NCBI GenBank assembly: GCA_945868805.1
Contig: CAMBMO010000009.1
Location: forward strand, 33,311-97,310
Direction: 5' to 3'
DNA from: Singulisphaera sp. GP187
GTDB taxonomy: Bacteria > Planctomycetota > Phycisphaerae > Phycisphaerales > SM1A02
DNA: 64,000 bases
Positions within the stretch are counted from its first letter, which is position 1, and each line of letters opens with the position of its first letter. Of the stretch, positions 15,044 through 23,427 are shown in pieces. A program made the translations under genes and the position numbers. The notes beneath the pieces are model-generated. The model saw only the letters and a program-made list of their open reading frames with translations, was not told the DNA's origin and searched no databases.

Positions 15044-16051
15044 TCAAGGCGACGCAGGCTCGCGGGGAATCAGCGGATCGGGCCGATACATCCGCGTATC
15101 GAGACTCCAGACTCGCTCCGTAAAGTCCGCATTCCCAGCGTGCAACCGTTCGCGTGCGACGGCGCGGATCGCAACGGTCGTCTTTGCTTCGAGATTGTCG
15201 AGCATCGCGACGAAAACGGCCTCTGGAGTCGAAGGGAGCTTTGCAGCTCCGTGCTCAAGGAGTCCATGATGGGAAATGACGATGTGCTGGAGAACGGTGA
15301 TCGCCTCCGACGGCAACCGAATCCCACTCGTCCGCGCTGCCATCGCCGCCTTGAGTTGCAACCAAATCGCGCCACGAACGAGATGGCCGACAAGTTGACC
15401 GTCCATCGTGTAGTTGAACCCCTTCTCCCATTCCAACTCGACCGTCTTGCCGAGGTCGTGTAGGAAGAGTCCCAGGAGGACGATGTCTCGGTTGAGTTGC
15501 GGATAGAGCGGCAACATTCGATCCGCGAGGTTGATGAGCTGATTCGTGTGCTCGAGCAATCCGCCGATCCACGCGTGATGCACATTCGTCGCCGCTGGCG
15601 CATGCCGAAAGGCTGCCATCATCGCTTCATCGTTCAGGTATGCATCCGCCAGTGCCCGCATTCCGGGGTTGGTCATCGAATGAAGCGCCGCGCTGACCTC
15701 GCGAAACATCGCGTCAATATCCTTGTGTGTGGTAGGCAGAAGCGAAGCGAGGTCGCTCGCATTGACTTGAACCCCCTCGATTTGATCAAGCACGATCTGA
15801 TTCTGACCGTTGTAGAGCTCGACTCGTCCTGACACCTTGGCGTAACCGGTCGCACCGACCTCGGAGAGCGCGGATTCGTCGAATGTCCACTTTCGCGCAG
15901 CCACTTCGCCCGTCGCATCCCGAAGCAACGACTTGAAATAGCACTTTCCGCCCCGTGTCACGGCAGTCTGCGGATTTACGAGGCTGTAGACGCCATCGAC
16001 AAATCCACCAACTTTGAGATCACGAATGTTGACATGCGATATGGGGTTCAT
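15044..16051 (-). CDS. yhaM: YhaM-type 3'-5' exoribonuclease (OB fold plus HD domain)
   Basis: A cytoplasmic 3'-5' exoribonuclease of the YhaM family. The 335 aa product has an N-terminal OB nucleic-acid-binding fold (KVGGFVDGVYSLVN ... KVSGRVELYNGQNQIVLDQIEGV) and a C-terminal HD domain: HHAWIGGLLEHT, GLFLHDLGKT with the HD pair, and QHIVISHHGLLEHGA. Length matches YhaM (about 310-340 aa). It is last in the lysS operon, 55 nt after the hydratase gene. No Shine-Dalgarno precedes ATG 16051, but TAAGGT lies 7 nt upstream, so it may have its own leaderless promoter. Confidence 0.88.
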   Translation of the reverse strand: MNPISHVNIRDLKVGGFVDGVYSLVNPQTAVTRGGKCYFKSLLRDATGEVAARKWTFDESALSEVGATGYAKVSGRVELYNGQNQIVLDQIEGVQVNASDLASLLPTTHKDIDAMFREVSAALHSMTNPGMRALADAYLNDEAMMAAFRHAPAATNVHHAWIGGLLEHTNQLINLADRMLPLYPQLNRDIVLLGLFLHDLGKTVELEWEKGFNYTMDGQLVGHLVRGAIWLQLKAAMAARTSGIRLPSEAITVLQHIVISHHGLLEHGAAKLPSTPEAVFVAMLDNLEAKTTVAIRAVARERLHAGNADFTERVWSLDTRMYRPDPLIPREPASP

Positions 16052-16106
16052 TTCGAAGACCTTATCAAGCTCACCGTTCCTATCGAAGCGAGTCTAGCGG
16101 AGTCTC

Positions 16107-17078
16107 CTAGGTCGGTTCATCCCGCATTTCGGGGGCACGGCGCAGTCCCGCGAGCACCTCTGGAATCGCATCGCAAAGTTCCCCTGCAAGCAGTCCAGCT
16201 TCCCCAAACCGATCACTCCAACCCTGCGCGACGAGTCCATGAATGGCGACTCCAAGCCTCCCGCAGTCGAACAGGCTCATCCGATGCGGGGGGCGCGCGA
16301 ACTGCGCGACGAGTGAACCGATGACGCCCGCAAGTGCGTCGCCACTACCGGCTGTTGCAAGCGCAGCGTTCCCTGCGCGTGCTGACCAACTACGCACACC
16401 ATCGCTCACGACGGTACGCGCCCCCTTCAGAACGACGATGCATCCGACACGACGAGCGAGCGCGTCAGCCGCATCACCCCGACGCGATTCGTCAGTCGCG
16501 GCTGTCGGATCAAGTTCGAGTGCGACGGCAAGTCGCTGATACTCCCCTGGATGAGGAGTCACAATGACAGATGCATCGCGCATGTCCCTCGGAAAGTCCA
16601 CCAGACGCGCGAGCGCATTCAGACCATCGGCATCGATCACCAGTGGACTGCGGACATGGGAGAGGAGTCGCACGACGACTTGTTCCACTTCGAATCCTTC
16701 GCCGAGCGCGGGTCCCAATACGACCGCCTGAGCACGAGCGACGAGTGGATCGAGCAATTCCGCGCACTCGGACGGAAGCAAACTCCCACTTTCGTCGACG
16801 GGAAGTGCGTGTGCCGTCGCGGACTCGAGCGCCACAAGGGCCGATGGTGCGAGAGGGCGAGGAACTGCAAGTTCGACCAATCCGCAACCTGTTCGAAGCG
16901 CGGCACGCGCGGCAATGACCGGACCGCCAAGCATCACCCTCGGCAATTTCGCGCACCCACCAATGACGAGCACCGTCCCAAATGTCCCCTTGTGGCCGAG
17001 TGGATCCCGAATCGGCAGGGTCGGACATGGCATCGTGTCATGTCCGCATCGTCCGTCGACACGATCATCGATCGACAT
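16107..17078 (-). CDS. nnrD: ADP/ATP-dependent (S)-NAD(P)H-hydrate dehydratase
   Basis: Repairs NAD(P)H hydrates to NAD(P)H using ADP or ATP; ribokinase-like fold. The trimmed start ATG 17078 (MSIDDRVDG) overlaps the upstream stop by 14 nt and gives 323 aa; ATG 17033 (MPCPTLPIRD) is an alternative. Diagnostic motifs: HKGTFGTVLVIGGCAKLPRVMLGGPVIAARAALRTGCGLV, LVIDADGLNALA, VIVTPHPGEYQRL, VVLKGARTVV and ATAGSGDALAGVIGSLVAQ with the catalytic GSGD. Only the dehydratase domain is present; no NnrE epimerase domain is fused or adjacent. Confidence 0.9.
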   Translation of the reverse strand: MSIDDRVDGRCGHDTMPCPTLPIRDPLGHKGTFGTVLVIGGCAKLPRVMLGGPVIAARAALRTGCGLVELAVPRPLAPSALVALESATAHALPVDESGSLLPSECAELLDPLVARAQAVVLGPALGEGFEVEQVVVRLLSHVRSPLVIDADGLNALARLVDFPRDMRDASVIVTPHPGEYQRLAVALELDPTAATDESRRGDAADALARRVGCIVVLKGARTVVSDGVRSWSARAGNAALATAGSGDALAGVIGSLVAQFARPPHRMSLFDCGRLGVAIHGLVAQGWSDRFGEAGLLAGELCDAIPEVLAGLRRAPEMRDEPT

Positions 17079-18546
17079 CGACGACCTCAATCGAGATGTT
17101 TCCGATCGTTCCAAGCAAGGCGGAAAAGTCCGAGTCGAGTTGCGCATCATCCTGCGCGCTTGTCGCGATCAGCAAGTGACCAGGGTGGAACAAACTCGAC
17201 GCAAGTGTCGCGTCGAGGTCGACCCAAGCACCTTCAATTTGAGCTTGCGTCCACATATGCCACGCGAAGACATTGCGCCGCCCTCCAAACTCCTCGGCGT
17301 ACACGAGCCCACTTGCGACTCGAGCGGGAATGTGCTGCGCTCTCAAGAGTCCGGCAAGCAAGATCGCATGCTCGGAGCAATCCCCCGCCTTCGACTTAGC
17401 GACGGCACTTGCGCCGGCGAATGCCGTGGCGAGGTCCTTATGCACGATGTATCGCATCACGAATGCACGGAGTGCTTCGGCGCGCTCGTTGGTGGCGGAC
17501 GATTCGACGAGCCCGGCGGACTTCAACGCGCGCGTCGCGAGCGACTTCACGGCAGGGTCGTCCGCATCGATCAAGATTGTCGATGCGAGATAGCGGGAAT
17601 CCGCAAGATCCTCCGGTGTTGCGGGTGAAGATCGACCTGACTCGATGTCGGCGAAGAGCCCTCCCGCCGGATTCGTAGTGATGCGTTGCGCGCCTGCATC
17701 TGGGAGCGAAAGTGCGCCAGCATCCGACGATCGCACTGCCAGACGAGCATGCTTGGCCAAGAGCAATTCGGGGACTGGTTTCGTGAGCGAAACCATACTG
17801 CGGTCAATGAGGTCGATCGTCCCTCCAACGCCAGCCTTCTTTGCACGACTTTCCGTCGCGATCCTTGCCACCATGTCTCCAAGAGCGATTTTCGTCCGCG
17901 AGATGACGATGCGTCCGGTCGCGTCGACATCCTCCTCCGTCAAGAGCGCAACTGCGCTATTGGCGGTTCGCCACCGAGTCGTCTGACCTTCTCCTTCTCC
18001 GATTCGAGTCGAGGTCATCTCGACGACGCTCATTCCACTGGAGGGGTCAACCGTTGTATATCGGATCTCGGTCGCGCCTTCCTTTCGTTTCGCGTTCACG
18101 TGGCGTTCGACTTGTCCAGGGGTCAACCACTTTCCAGTTGGTGACTCCATCACGCGACTCTTCGTTCTCCCTCCTGCGGATTCCTCAACGACAACTTCGC
18201 TCGGCGAAAATCGGTATTTCGCTCGCGACTTCTCGGCACCAGAATCCTGTTCGACGATGCACTCCACCGGTGTTCCATCGCCAGCTTCGACGAATCGCCA
18301 CATCGCCTGCACAGTCGATGTCGCTCCAGCGCGCCCAATGGTCATGCGCATTTCGTTGAATGTCTGCACGCGATCGCCGGAAACTTCGACGCGTTCGTGC
18401 AACCAACCGCACTCCGTTCCCCCGATTGAAATAATGAACCAAGAATCCCGAGGCAGAAGTGTCTCGTCAACGGCGTGCGCGGAAGACGGAGCGAGCATCG
18501 CCCCAAGCGCGATGACCACCCACCACAATCGGTTATGTCGAGACAT
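17065..18546 (-). CDS. Exported transglutaminase-like protein
   Basis: A 493 aa protein with a signal peptide (LWWVVIALGAMLAPSSAHA) and a C-terminal transglutaminase-like core. The triad region is KAGDCSEHAILLAGLLRAQHIPARV (Cys), FAWHMWTQAQIEGAWVDLDAT (His and Asp). The middle is a beta-rich domain with no named family. It probably acts in the periplasm on peptide substrates, as protease or amidase rather than crosslinker; that is inference from the family. The start overlaps the lysS stop by 14 nt and the stop overlaps nnrD, so it is translated as part of the lysS operon. Confidence 0.85.
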   Translation of the reverse strand: MSRHNRLWWVVIALGAMLAPSSAHAVDETLLPRDSWFIISIGGTECGWLHERVEVSGDRVQTFNEMRMTIGRAGATSTVQAMWRFVEAGDGTPVECIVEQDSGAEKSRAKYRFSPSEVVVEESAGGRTKSRVMESPTGKWLTPGQVERHVNAKRKEGATEIRYTTVDPSSGMSVVEMTSTRIGEGEGQTTRWRTANSAVALLTEEDVDATGRIVISRTKIALGDMVARIATESRAKKAGVGGTIDLIDRSMVSLTKPVPELLLAKHARLAVRSSDAGALSLPDAGAQRITTNPAGGLFADIESGRSSPATPEDLADSRYLASTILIDADDPAVKSLATRALKSAGLVESSATNERAEALRAFVMRYIVHKDLATAFAGASAVAKSKAGDCSEHAILLAGLLRAQHIPARVASGLVYAEEFGGRRNVFAWHMWTQAQIEGAWVDLDATLASSLFHPGHLLIATSAQDDAQLDSDFSALLGTIGNISIEVVDVDR

Positions 18547-20158
18547 CGGGCGAACCTTCAGAGCGCATCAATGGAAAGAGAATCACATCCCGAATGGACG
18601 GACTATCCGTCAGAAGCATGACCAGTCGATCGATTCCCAGTCCAACACCACCCGCTGGCGGCATGCCAGTGCGGAGCGCGGTGATGAAATCGTCGTCGAG
18701 CGAACGAAAGACACTTTCCTCTTCATCGCCACCCTGCAATTGTTGGTTGAACTTCGCAAGTTGAATGTCGGGGTCATTGAGTTCTGTGTACGCGGGACCG
18801 AGCTCCATTCCCCCCACGAAGAAATCCCACCTTTCGGCGACGTCCGGCATCGACCTGCTCGGTCTGGTGAGCGGACTGACCGCGCTTGGATAGTCGAGCA
18901 CGAATGTCGGGCGACATGGATCGATCAGAGACTCGGCTTTGCGTTCAAAGAGTTCGTTCACCAGCAGCCAGTGATCGCGGGTCGTCGCCTCTACCAATCG
19001 ATTCGCAACTGCTGCCGCTCGTACCCGAGCTTGGTCAAACATCGGACACCCAACTCCGTGTTCGAAGAGATCCGAGAAGCGAACCTGCACGAAGGGCTTG
19101 CGGTAATCGATTCGCATCTCGCCCCAAGGAAGAATCGGACCCTCTTCCGCTCTCGGGTTCCATCCGCGCGCGTGCGCCTCGGTTGCGCAGTGGTGGACCA
19201 GCGACTCGATTAACTCGAGCATCGTGCCATAGTCCCCGAACGCTTCGTATGCCTCCAGAGCCGTGAATTCGGGATTGTGACTTCGATCGACACCCTCATT
19301 GCGAAAATTCCGGTTGATCTCGAAGACTTTCGGAAGCCCGCCGACGAGCAGACGCTTCAGATAGAGCTCCGGTGCGACACGCATGAACAGTGGCATACCC
19401 AAGGCATTGTGTGTCGTGATGAACGGCCTCGCCGCGGCGCCACCGGCGACTGGATGCATCATCGGGGTCTCGACTTCGAGATATCCGCGAACTTCCATGA
19501 ATCGCCTGATCGTGCTGACGATATGAGAGCGCGCTTGAAAAGTCTTGATCGTCTGCGGATTCGCGAACATATCGACGTAACGCCTCCGGTACCTGAGCTC
19601 CGCATCTTCCAATCCATGCCATTTCGATGGCGGTGGTTCGAGATTTTTCGATTGGATCGAGATCCCGCTTGCCCAAACGCAGACCTCGCCCTTCTTCGTT
19701 CGGCCGATTCTTCCCTGCACAGAGATGATGTCACCGTAATCGATCCCCTTCGCGACTTCGAAATCCTTCGCCGGAACCGCCGATTTCGAGATACTTGCCT
19801 GGAGATCTCCCGAAGCGTCACGGAGCCCTACAAAAATAATCTTCCCCATGTCGCGGTGCTGCATGACTCTGCCTGCAACGATGGCCTCGGCCCTCGTATC
19901 GACCACGACTGCCTGTGGGTTTTCCTTAGACGCCGCCACAGATTCGTCGTGGGCGGTGTGTGCCACGAGATCGAAGAGATTGCGCGCCACAGCAAGCGAT
20001 AGGAGTCCGTCTATGCGCTGCCCGAACGGTTCGATTCCGAGCTCATCGCGCAAGTGCGCCAACTTGACCCGACGGGCAGCGATCAGTTCCGACGCGGATG
20101 GATGCGCACCCGCATTGGAAGGCTGCGACCCAGATGGTGAAGGCTCTTCGCTCTGCAT
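18533..20158 (-). CDS. lysS: Lysyl-tRNA synthetase, class II
   Basis: Charges tRNA-Lys in the cytoplasm. The 541 aa product has the OB anticodon-binding domain (GRVMQHRDMGKIIFVGLRD), motif 2 (GLPKVFEINRNFRNEGVDRSHNPEFTALEAY), the substrate pocket (YPSAVSPLTRPS) and motif 3 (GVGLGIDRLVMLLTD). It carries a 25-residue Ser/Pro-rich N-terminal extension. No Shine-Dalgarno precedes ATG 20158, but TATGAT ends 6 nt before it, which fits a leaderless transcript. It heads a four-gene operon and is divergent from prfB across 54 nt. Confidence 0.96.
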   Translation of the reverse strand: MQSEEPSPSGSQPSNAGAHPSASELIAARRVKLAHLRDELGIEPFGQRIDGLLSLAVARNLFDLVAHTAHDESVAASKENPQAVVVDTRAEAIVAGRVMQHRDMGKIIFVGLRDASGDLQASISKSAVPAKDFEVAKGIDYGDIISVQGRIGRTKKGEVCVWASGISIQSKNLEPPPSKWHGLEDAELRYRRRYVDMFANPQTIKTFQARSHIVSTIRRFMEVRGYLEVETPMMHPVAGGAAARPFITTHNALGMPLFMRVAPELYLKRLLVGGLPKVFEINRNFRNEGVDRSHNPEFTALEAYEAFGDYGTMLELIESLVHHCATEAHARGWNPRAEEGPILPWGEMRIDYRKPFVQVRFSDLFEHGVGCPMFDQARVRAAAVANRLVEATTRDHWLLVNELFERKAESLIDPCRPTFVLDYPSAVSPLTRPSRSMPDVAERWDFFVGGMELGPAYTELNDPDIQLAKFNQQLQGGDEEESVFRSLDDDFITALRTGMPPAGGVGLGIDRLVMLLTDSPSIRDVILFPLMRSEGSPDVST

Positions 20159-20164
20159 CGATTG

Positions 20165-20170
20165 ATCATA
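20165..20170 (-). promoter_or_regulatory. Candidate -10 of lysS, leaderless spacing
   Basis: TATGAT on the minus strand ends exactly 6 nt before the lysS ATG, so transcription would start at or next to the A of ATG. No TTGACA-like -35 is visible at 16-18 nt spacing, and no Shine-Dalgarno lies between. Part of a pattern seen at many starts in the window. Confidence 0.45.
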
Positions 20171-20200
20171 ATCGACTCAACGCACAGCGATCGGACGATG

Positions 20201-20206
20201 TACAGT
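20201..20206 (+). promoter_or_regulatory. Candidate -10 of prfB, leaderless spacing
   Basis: TACAGT lies 6 nt before ATG 20213, the start preferred for prfB because it gives the family N-terminus. No Shine-Dalgarno separates them. ATG 20198, also in frame, overlaps this hexamer and would add five residues (MYSLA). Confidence 0.4.
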
Positions 20207-20212
20207 CTCGCC

Positions 20213-21335
20213 ATGCATTTCGAAACGCATCAGCCGGTCCTCGACGAACTTCAGGCGCGGATTTCAGCCATCCGCGACTCTCTTTAACTACCCTGACAAG
20301 GTTTCACAACGATCTCGTCTTGAGGCACTCATGGGAGAGGGCGATTTCTGGAACGATCAGAAGCGCGCCCAGAAATCGATCTCGGATCTCAAAATCGTTC
20401 GTGCATTGATCGATCCGCTCGAGGATCTGATCCGTGGTCACGGGGATGCGTCGGTTGGACTCGAACTCTCACGCGAATCGAACGACAAGGAACTTCTCAC
20501 CGAGGTCGACGAGAATCTGCATGCGCTTCTCGAAAAGATGAAACGCGTGGAGTTGCAAAGCCTCCTCTCCGAACGGCACGATCACAGGCACTGCTTCTTC
20601 TCGATCCAAGCGGGCGTTGGAGGCACCGAGGCAAACGATTGGGCTCAGATGCTCGAACGCATGTACTTGTACTACTGGGCTTCGATGGACTTCAAAATCG
20701 AGGAGATGAGTCGGACTTTCGGAACCGAGACTGGCATCGCAGAAGTTTCCTACGCAGTTCGAGGTCCGTTCGCGTATGGCTATTCCTCCTGCGAAGCTGG
20801 ATCGCACCGACTTGCACGTGTCTCGCCATTCAACGCTGAGGGCAAACGCCAGACTTCTTTCGCGACTGTTGATGTCACGCCCGAATTCGAGGAGTCCGAC
20901 ATCGAGATCCCCGACCGCGATGTCGAAATCATCGCATTCGTGCGCGCGAGTGGTCCAGGAGGTCAGAATGTCAACAAGGTTGCCTCCGCAATCCGCGTGA
21001 CGCATCATCCGACCGGTATTCAGGTTGTCGCGAATACTTTTCGGGATCAATCGCAGAATCGAAAGCAGGCGCTCTCTGTGCTGATGTCGAAACTCGAACA
21101 GATCGCGCAGGAAAAACGCGATGCGGAGATCTCAGAAGCCAAGGGTGGCAAGGTCGAACGCGGATGGGGAACGCAGATACGGTCATATGTTTTCTATGAC
21201 AATCGAGTCAAGGACCATCGAACCAACTACGAGGAGCCCAATCCGCAGCATGTACTTGAAGGGAACATCGGCGCTTTCGTCGATGCCGAATTGAACCGAC
21301 GCCGACGCGATCGCGAAGGCGTCCAAACCGGATAG
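20213..21335 (+). CDS. prfB: Peptide chain release factor 2, +1 frameshift at a UAA codon
   Basis: RF2 ends translation at UGA and UAA. The track ORF (20331) lacks the N-terminus. Reading from ATG 20213 gives MHFETHQPVLDELQARISAI, then RDSL and an in-frame TAA (20285-20287). A +1 shift at CTT TAA C continues as NYPDKVSQRSRLEALMGEGDFWNDQ, the normal RF2 sequence, for about 373 aa in total. Further marks are the codon-recognition SPF (RLARVSPFNAEGKRQTS) and catalytic GGQ (GPGGQNVNKVASAIR). Autoregulatory frameshifting is standard for prfB, but the stop is normally UGA; UAA is unusual. No AGGGGG stimulator precedes the site. Confidence 0.92.
20279..20288 (+). other. prfB +1 frameshift site CUU UAA C
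   Basis: The zero-frame codons UCU CUU UAA are followed by C. Slippage of the CUU-decoding tRNA onto UUU would move the frame to AAC UAC CCU and into the long RF2 ORF. The amino-acid context on both sides (RDSL then NYPDK) matches RF2, which argues that the break is programmed rather than a dead gene. Confidence 0.75.
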
Positions 21336-21342
21336 GAAACGC

Positions 21343-23427
21343 ATGAGCGCATCCGACGACACCAAGACTCATCGGGCAAAGATTCGGTTCGTCGATTTTG
21401 GTCGGGTCGTCTGCAACACGGACGAGGCCTTTCGGCGTGAATGGCTCGTTACAAATGGACTCGGTGGATACTCGTCGGGAACGATTGGTGGCGTGCGTAC
21501 GAGGCGCTACCACGGGATGCTTGTCGCCGCGACAGTCCCGCCTGCGGTCCGAACAATGTTGCTCGGCGAGACTTTCCCAACAGCGATCTATCGTGGCACT
21601 CGCTATCCGCTTTCCTCGAACCAGTGGAGGGATGAATCCATTTCGCCAAAGGGACACCTGTGGCTTCAGCGCTTTCATCTCGATCGGCAAATTCCAGTTT
21701 GGCGATGGTCGTTCTCCGACGCCCTGCTCGAGCGACGAATCTTCATGATTCACGGCGAGAACACTCTCTGCCAGCACTGGACCCTCGTTCAAGGGTCGAG
21801 TCCAATCCAACTCCAGATCGAAACGCTTGTAGACAATCGAAGTCACCACGACATCGGTCGACTCGACGCACAGACGCCGACCCTTGAGCGAGCGCCGCGC
21901 GGCATACGACTCGTATGGACCAACAAACTCCCGGGGTGTGGCTCGGAACTCTTCGTCCAGTGCGATAAGTCGGTGCCGACTCCAACTGGAAAGTGGTGGA
22001 AGGACTACCTGCTGACCGAGGAACGGGCGCGCGGATACGACTCGATCGACTGCCTCTGGCATGCTGCCACATTCGAGGTCGTACTTCCTCCAGGAGACTC
22101 GACGCTCTTCACAGCTTCGACGACTTCACAGCCATCATCGCCTCCAAACCGACTCCTCGACGCAGAGCTTGATCGATTGGACGCACTGCTCGCGTTGTCG
22201 GCCATCCCCGATACATATCCCGTGATTCGGCAACTCGTCCTCGCGGCAGATCAATTTGTCGTTCGACGCAATCGAAAGGGATCGCCAGAGGCCAATGGAA
22301 TATCGATCATTGCTGGGTATCCGTGGTTCGCGGACTGGAGTCGCGACGCGATGATTTCTGTTTCGGGACTTCTTCTCGCAACCAATCGTGTCGCGGATGC
22401 GCAAACCCTGCTCTCGACCTATGTGGACTACATCGATGAGGGCATGCTCCCGAATCGATTCCCAGACAGGGGCACTGGCGCGATCGAATACAACAGCGTC
22501 GATGCACCACTCCTGATGATCATCGCGGCGGAGAAGACCTTTTCCACGGGGATGGACGCCAAGTGGCTCGCCGAGATTTGGCCAGCTCTCCATTCGATCG
22601 TTGTGGCTTTCACCAAAGGCACGAGACACGGAATTCGCGTCGACCCAGCGGACGGACTCCTGTGCGCAGGCGAAAGAGGACTGCAACTGACCTGGATGGA
22701 TGCGAAGGTCGGCGACCGAGTCATTACTCCGCGGCAAGGCAAGCCCGTCGAAATCAATGCGTTTTGGTTTCAGGCGTTGGTGGCGATGGAAAAGCTCGCC
22801 AAGGCAATGGGCGTTCCTTTCAGTCAGTACGCGGACGCAGCAACCAAAGTCCGGGGGTCATTCAGCAAGTTTTGGAATCACGCATCCTCATGCTGTCTCG
22901 ATGTCATTGACGGACCCAACGGTTCGGACGGATCAGTGAGGCCAAATCAACTGTTCGCGTCGGCGATTGGAGACCCACTTCTCCCGCAAGGTCAGCGCAA
23001 GGCGATCATCGACCTGTGCATGGCTCGACTCTGGACACCGCAGGGCTTGCGCACAATCGATCCGAGGGATCCCGCCTACTGCGGGAACTATGGTGGAGAC
23101 CCAGCCACCCGCGACGGCGCATACCACCAGGGCACCGCCTGGCCGTGGCTCTTCATGCCACTCGTCCAATCACATGTCGGCGTCCACAACGACCGCAAGG
23201 CGATCGATGATTTTCTCTTTCCATTCGCCAACCATCTGCGCGAAGCGGGACTTGGATCGGTGAGTGAGATCTTCAGCGGAGATCCACCTCATCAATCCCA
23301 AGGATGCATCGCCCAAGCATGGAGCGTTGCCACACTTCTCGAGTTGCTTCGTTGGATTCACACCATCCCACCCTCGCCGTCATCGACACCATCACAACAA
23401 GTTCCCGAGGCGGTCCGAATTCCATGA
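21343..23427 (+). CDS. Glycogen debranching enzyme family protein (amylo-alpha-1,6-glucosidase)
   Basis: A 694 aa cytoplasmic enzyme predicted to hydrolyse alpha-1,6 branch stubs of glycogen or maltodextrin. Residues about 20-240 are the bacterial debranching N-domain (REWLVTNGLGGYSSGTIGGVRTRRYHGMLVA). From about 295 comes the (alpha/alpha)6 catalytic domain: AGYPWFADWSRDAMISVSGLL, GMLPNRFPDRGTGAIEYNSVDAPLL, TWMDAKVGDRVITPRQGKPVEINAFW and RDGAYHQGTAWPWL. AGGAAACGC precedes ATG 21343, which lies 7 nt after prfB. The stop overlaps the next start (ATGA), tying it to a GH63 glucosidase. Confidence 0.92.
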   Translation: MSASDDTKTHRAKIRFVDFGRVVCNTDEAFRREWLVTNGLGGYSSGTIGGVRTRRYHGMLVAATVPPAVRTMLLGETFPTAIYRGTRYPLSSNQWRDESISPKGHLWLQRFHLDRQIPVWRWSFSDALLERRIFMIHGENTLCQHWTLVQGSSPIQLQIETLVDNRSHHDIGRLDAQTPTLERAPRGIRLVWTNKLPGCGSELFVQCDKSVPTPTGKWWKDYLLTEERARGYDSIDCLWHAATFEVVLPPGDSTLFTASTTSQPSSPPNRLLDAELDRLDALLALSAIPDTYPVIRQLVLAADQFVVRRNRKGSPEANGISIIAGYPWFADWSRDAMISVSGLLLATNRVADAQTLLSTYVDYIDEGMLPNRFPDRGTGAIEYNSVDAPLLMIIAAEKTFSTGMDAKWLAEIWPALHSIVVAFTKGTRHGIRVDPADGLLCAGERGLQLTWMDAKVGDRVITPRQGKPVEINAFWFQALVAMEKLAKAMGVPFSQYADAATKVRGSFSKFWNHASSCCLDVIDGPNGSDGSVRPNQLFASAIGDPLLPQGQRKAIIDLCMARLWTPQGLRTIDPRDPAYCGNYGGDPATRDGAYHQGTAWPWLFMPLVQSHVGVHNDRKAIDDFLFPFANHLREAGLGSVSEIFSGDPPHQSQGCIAQAWSVATLLELLRWIHTIPPSPSSTPSQQVPEAVRIP

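Noticed and set aside
20331-21335. prfB as an ordinary ORF starting at ATG 20331
   Set aside because: It would lack the RF2 N-terminal helices that are present just upstream in the zero frame before CTT TAA.
22135-22737. 200-aa minus ORF inside the debranching enzyme
   Set aside because: Complete shadow of a strong enzyme match on the other strand.
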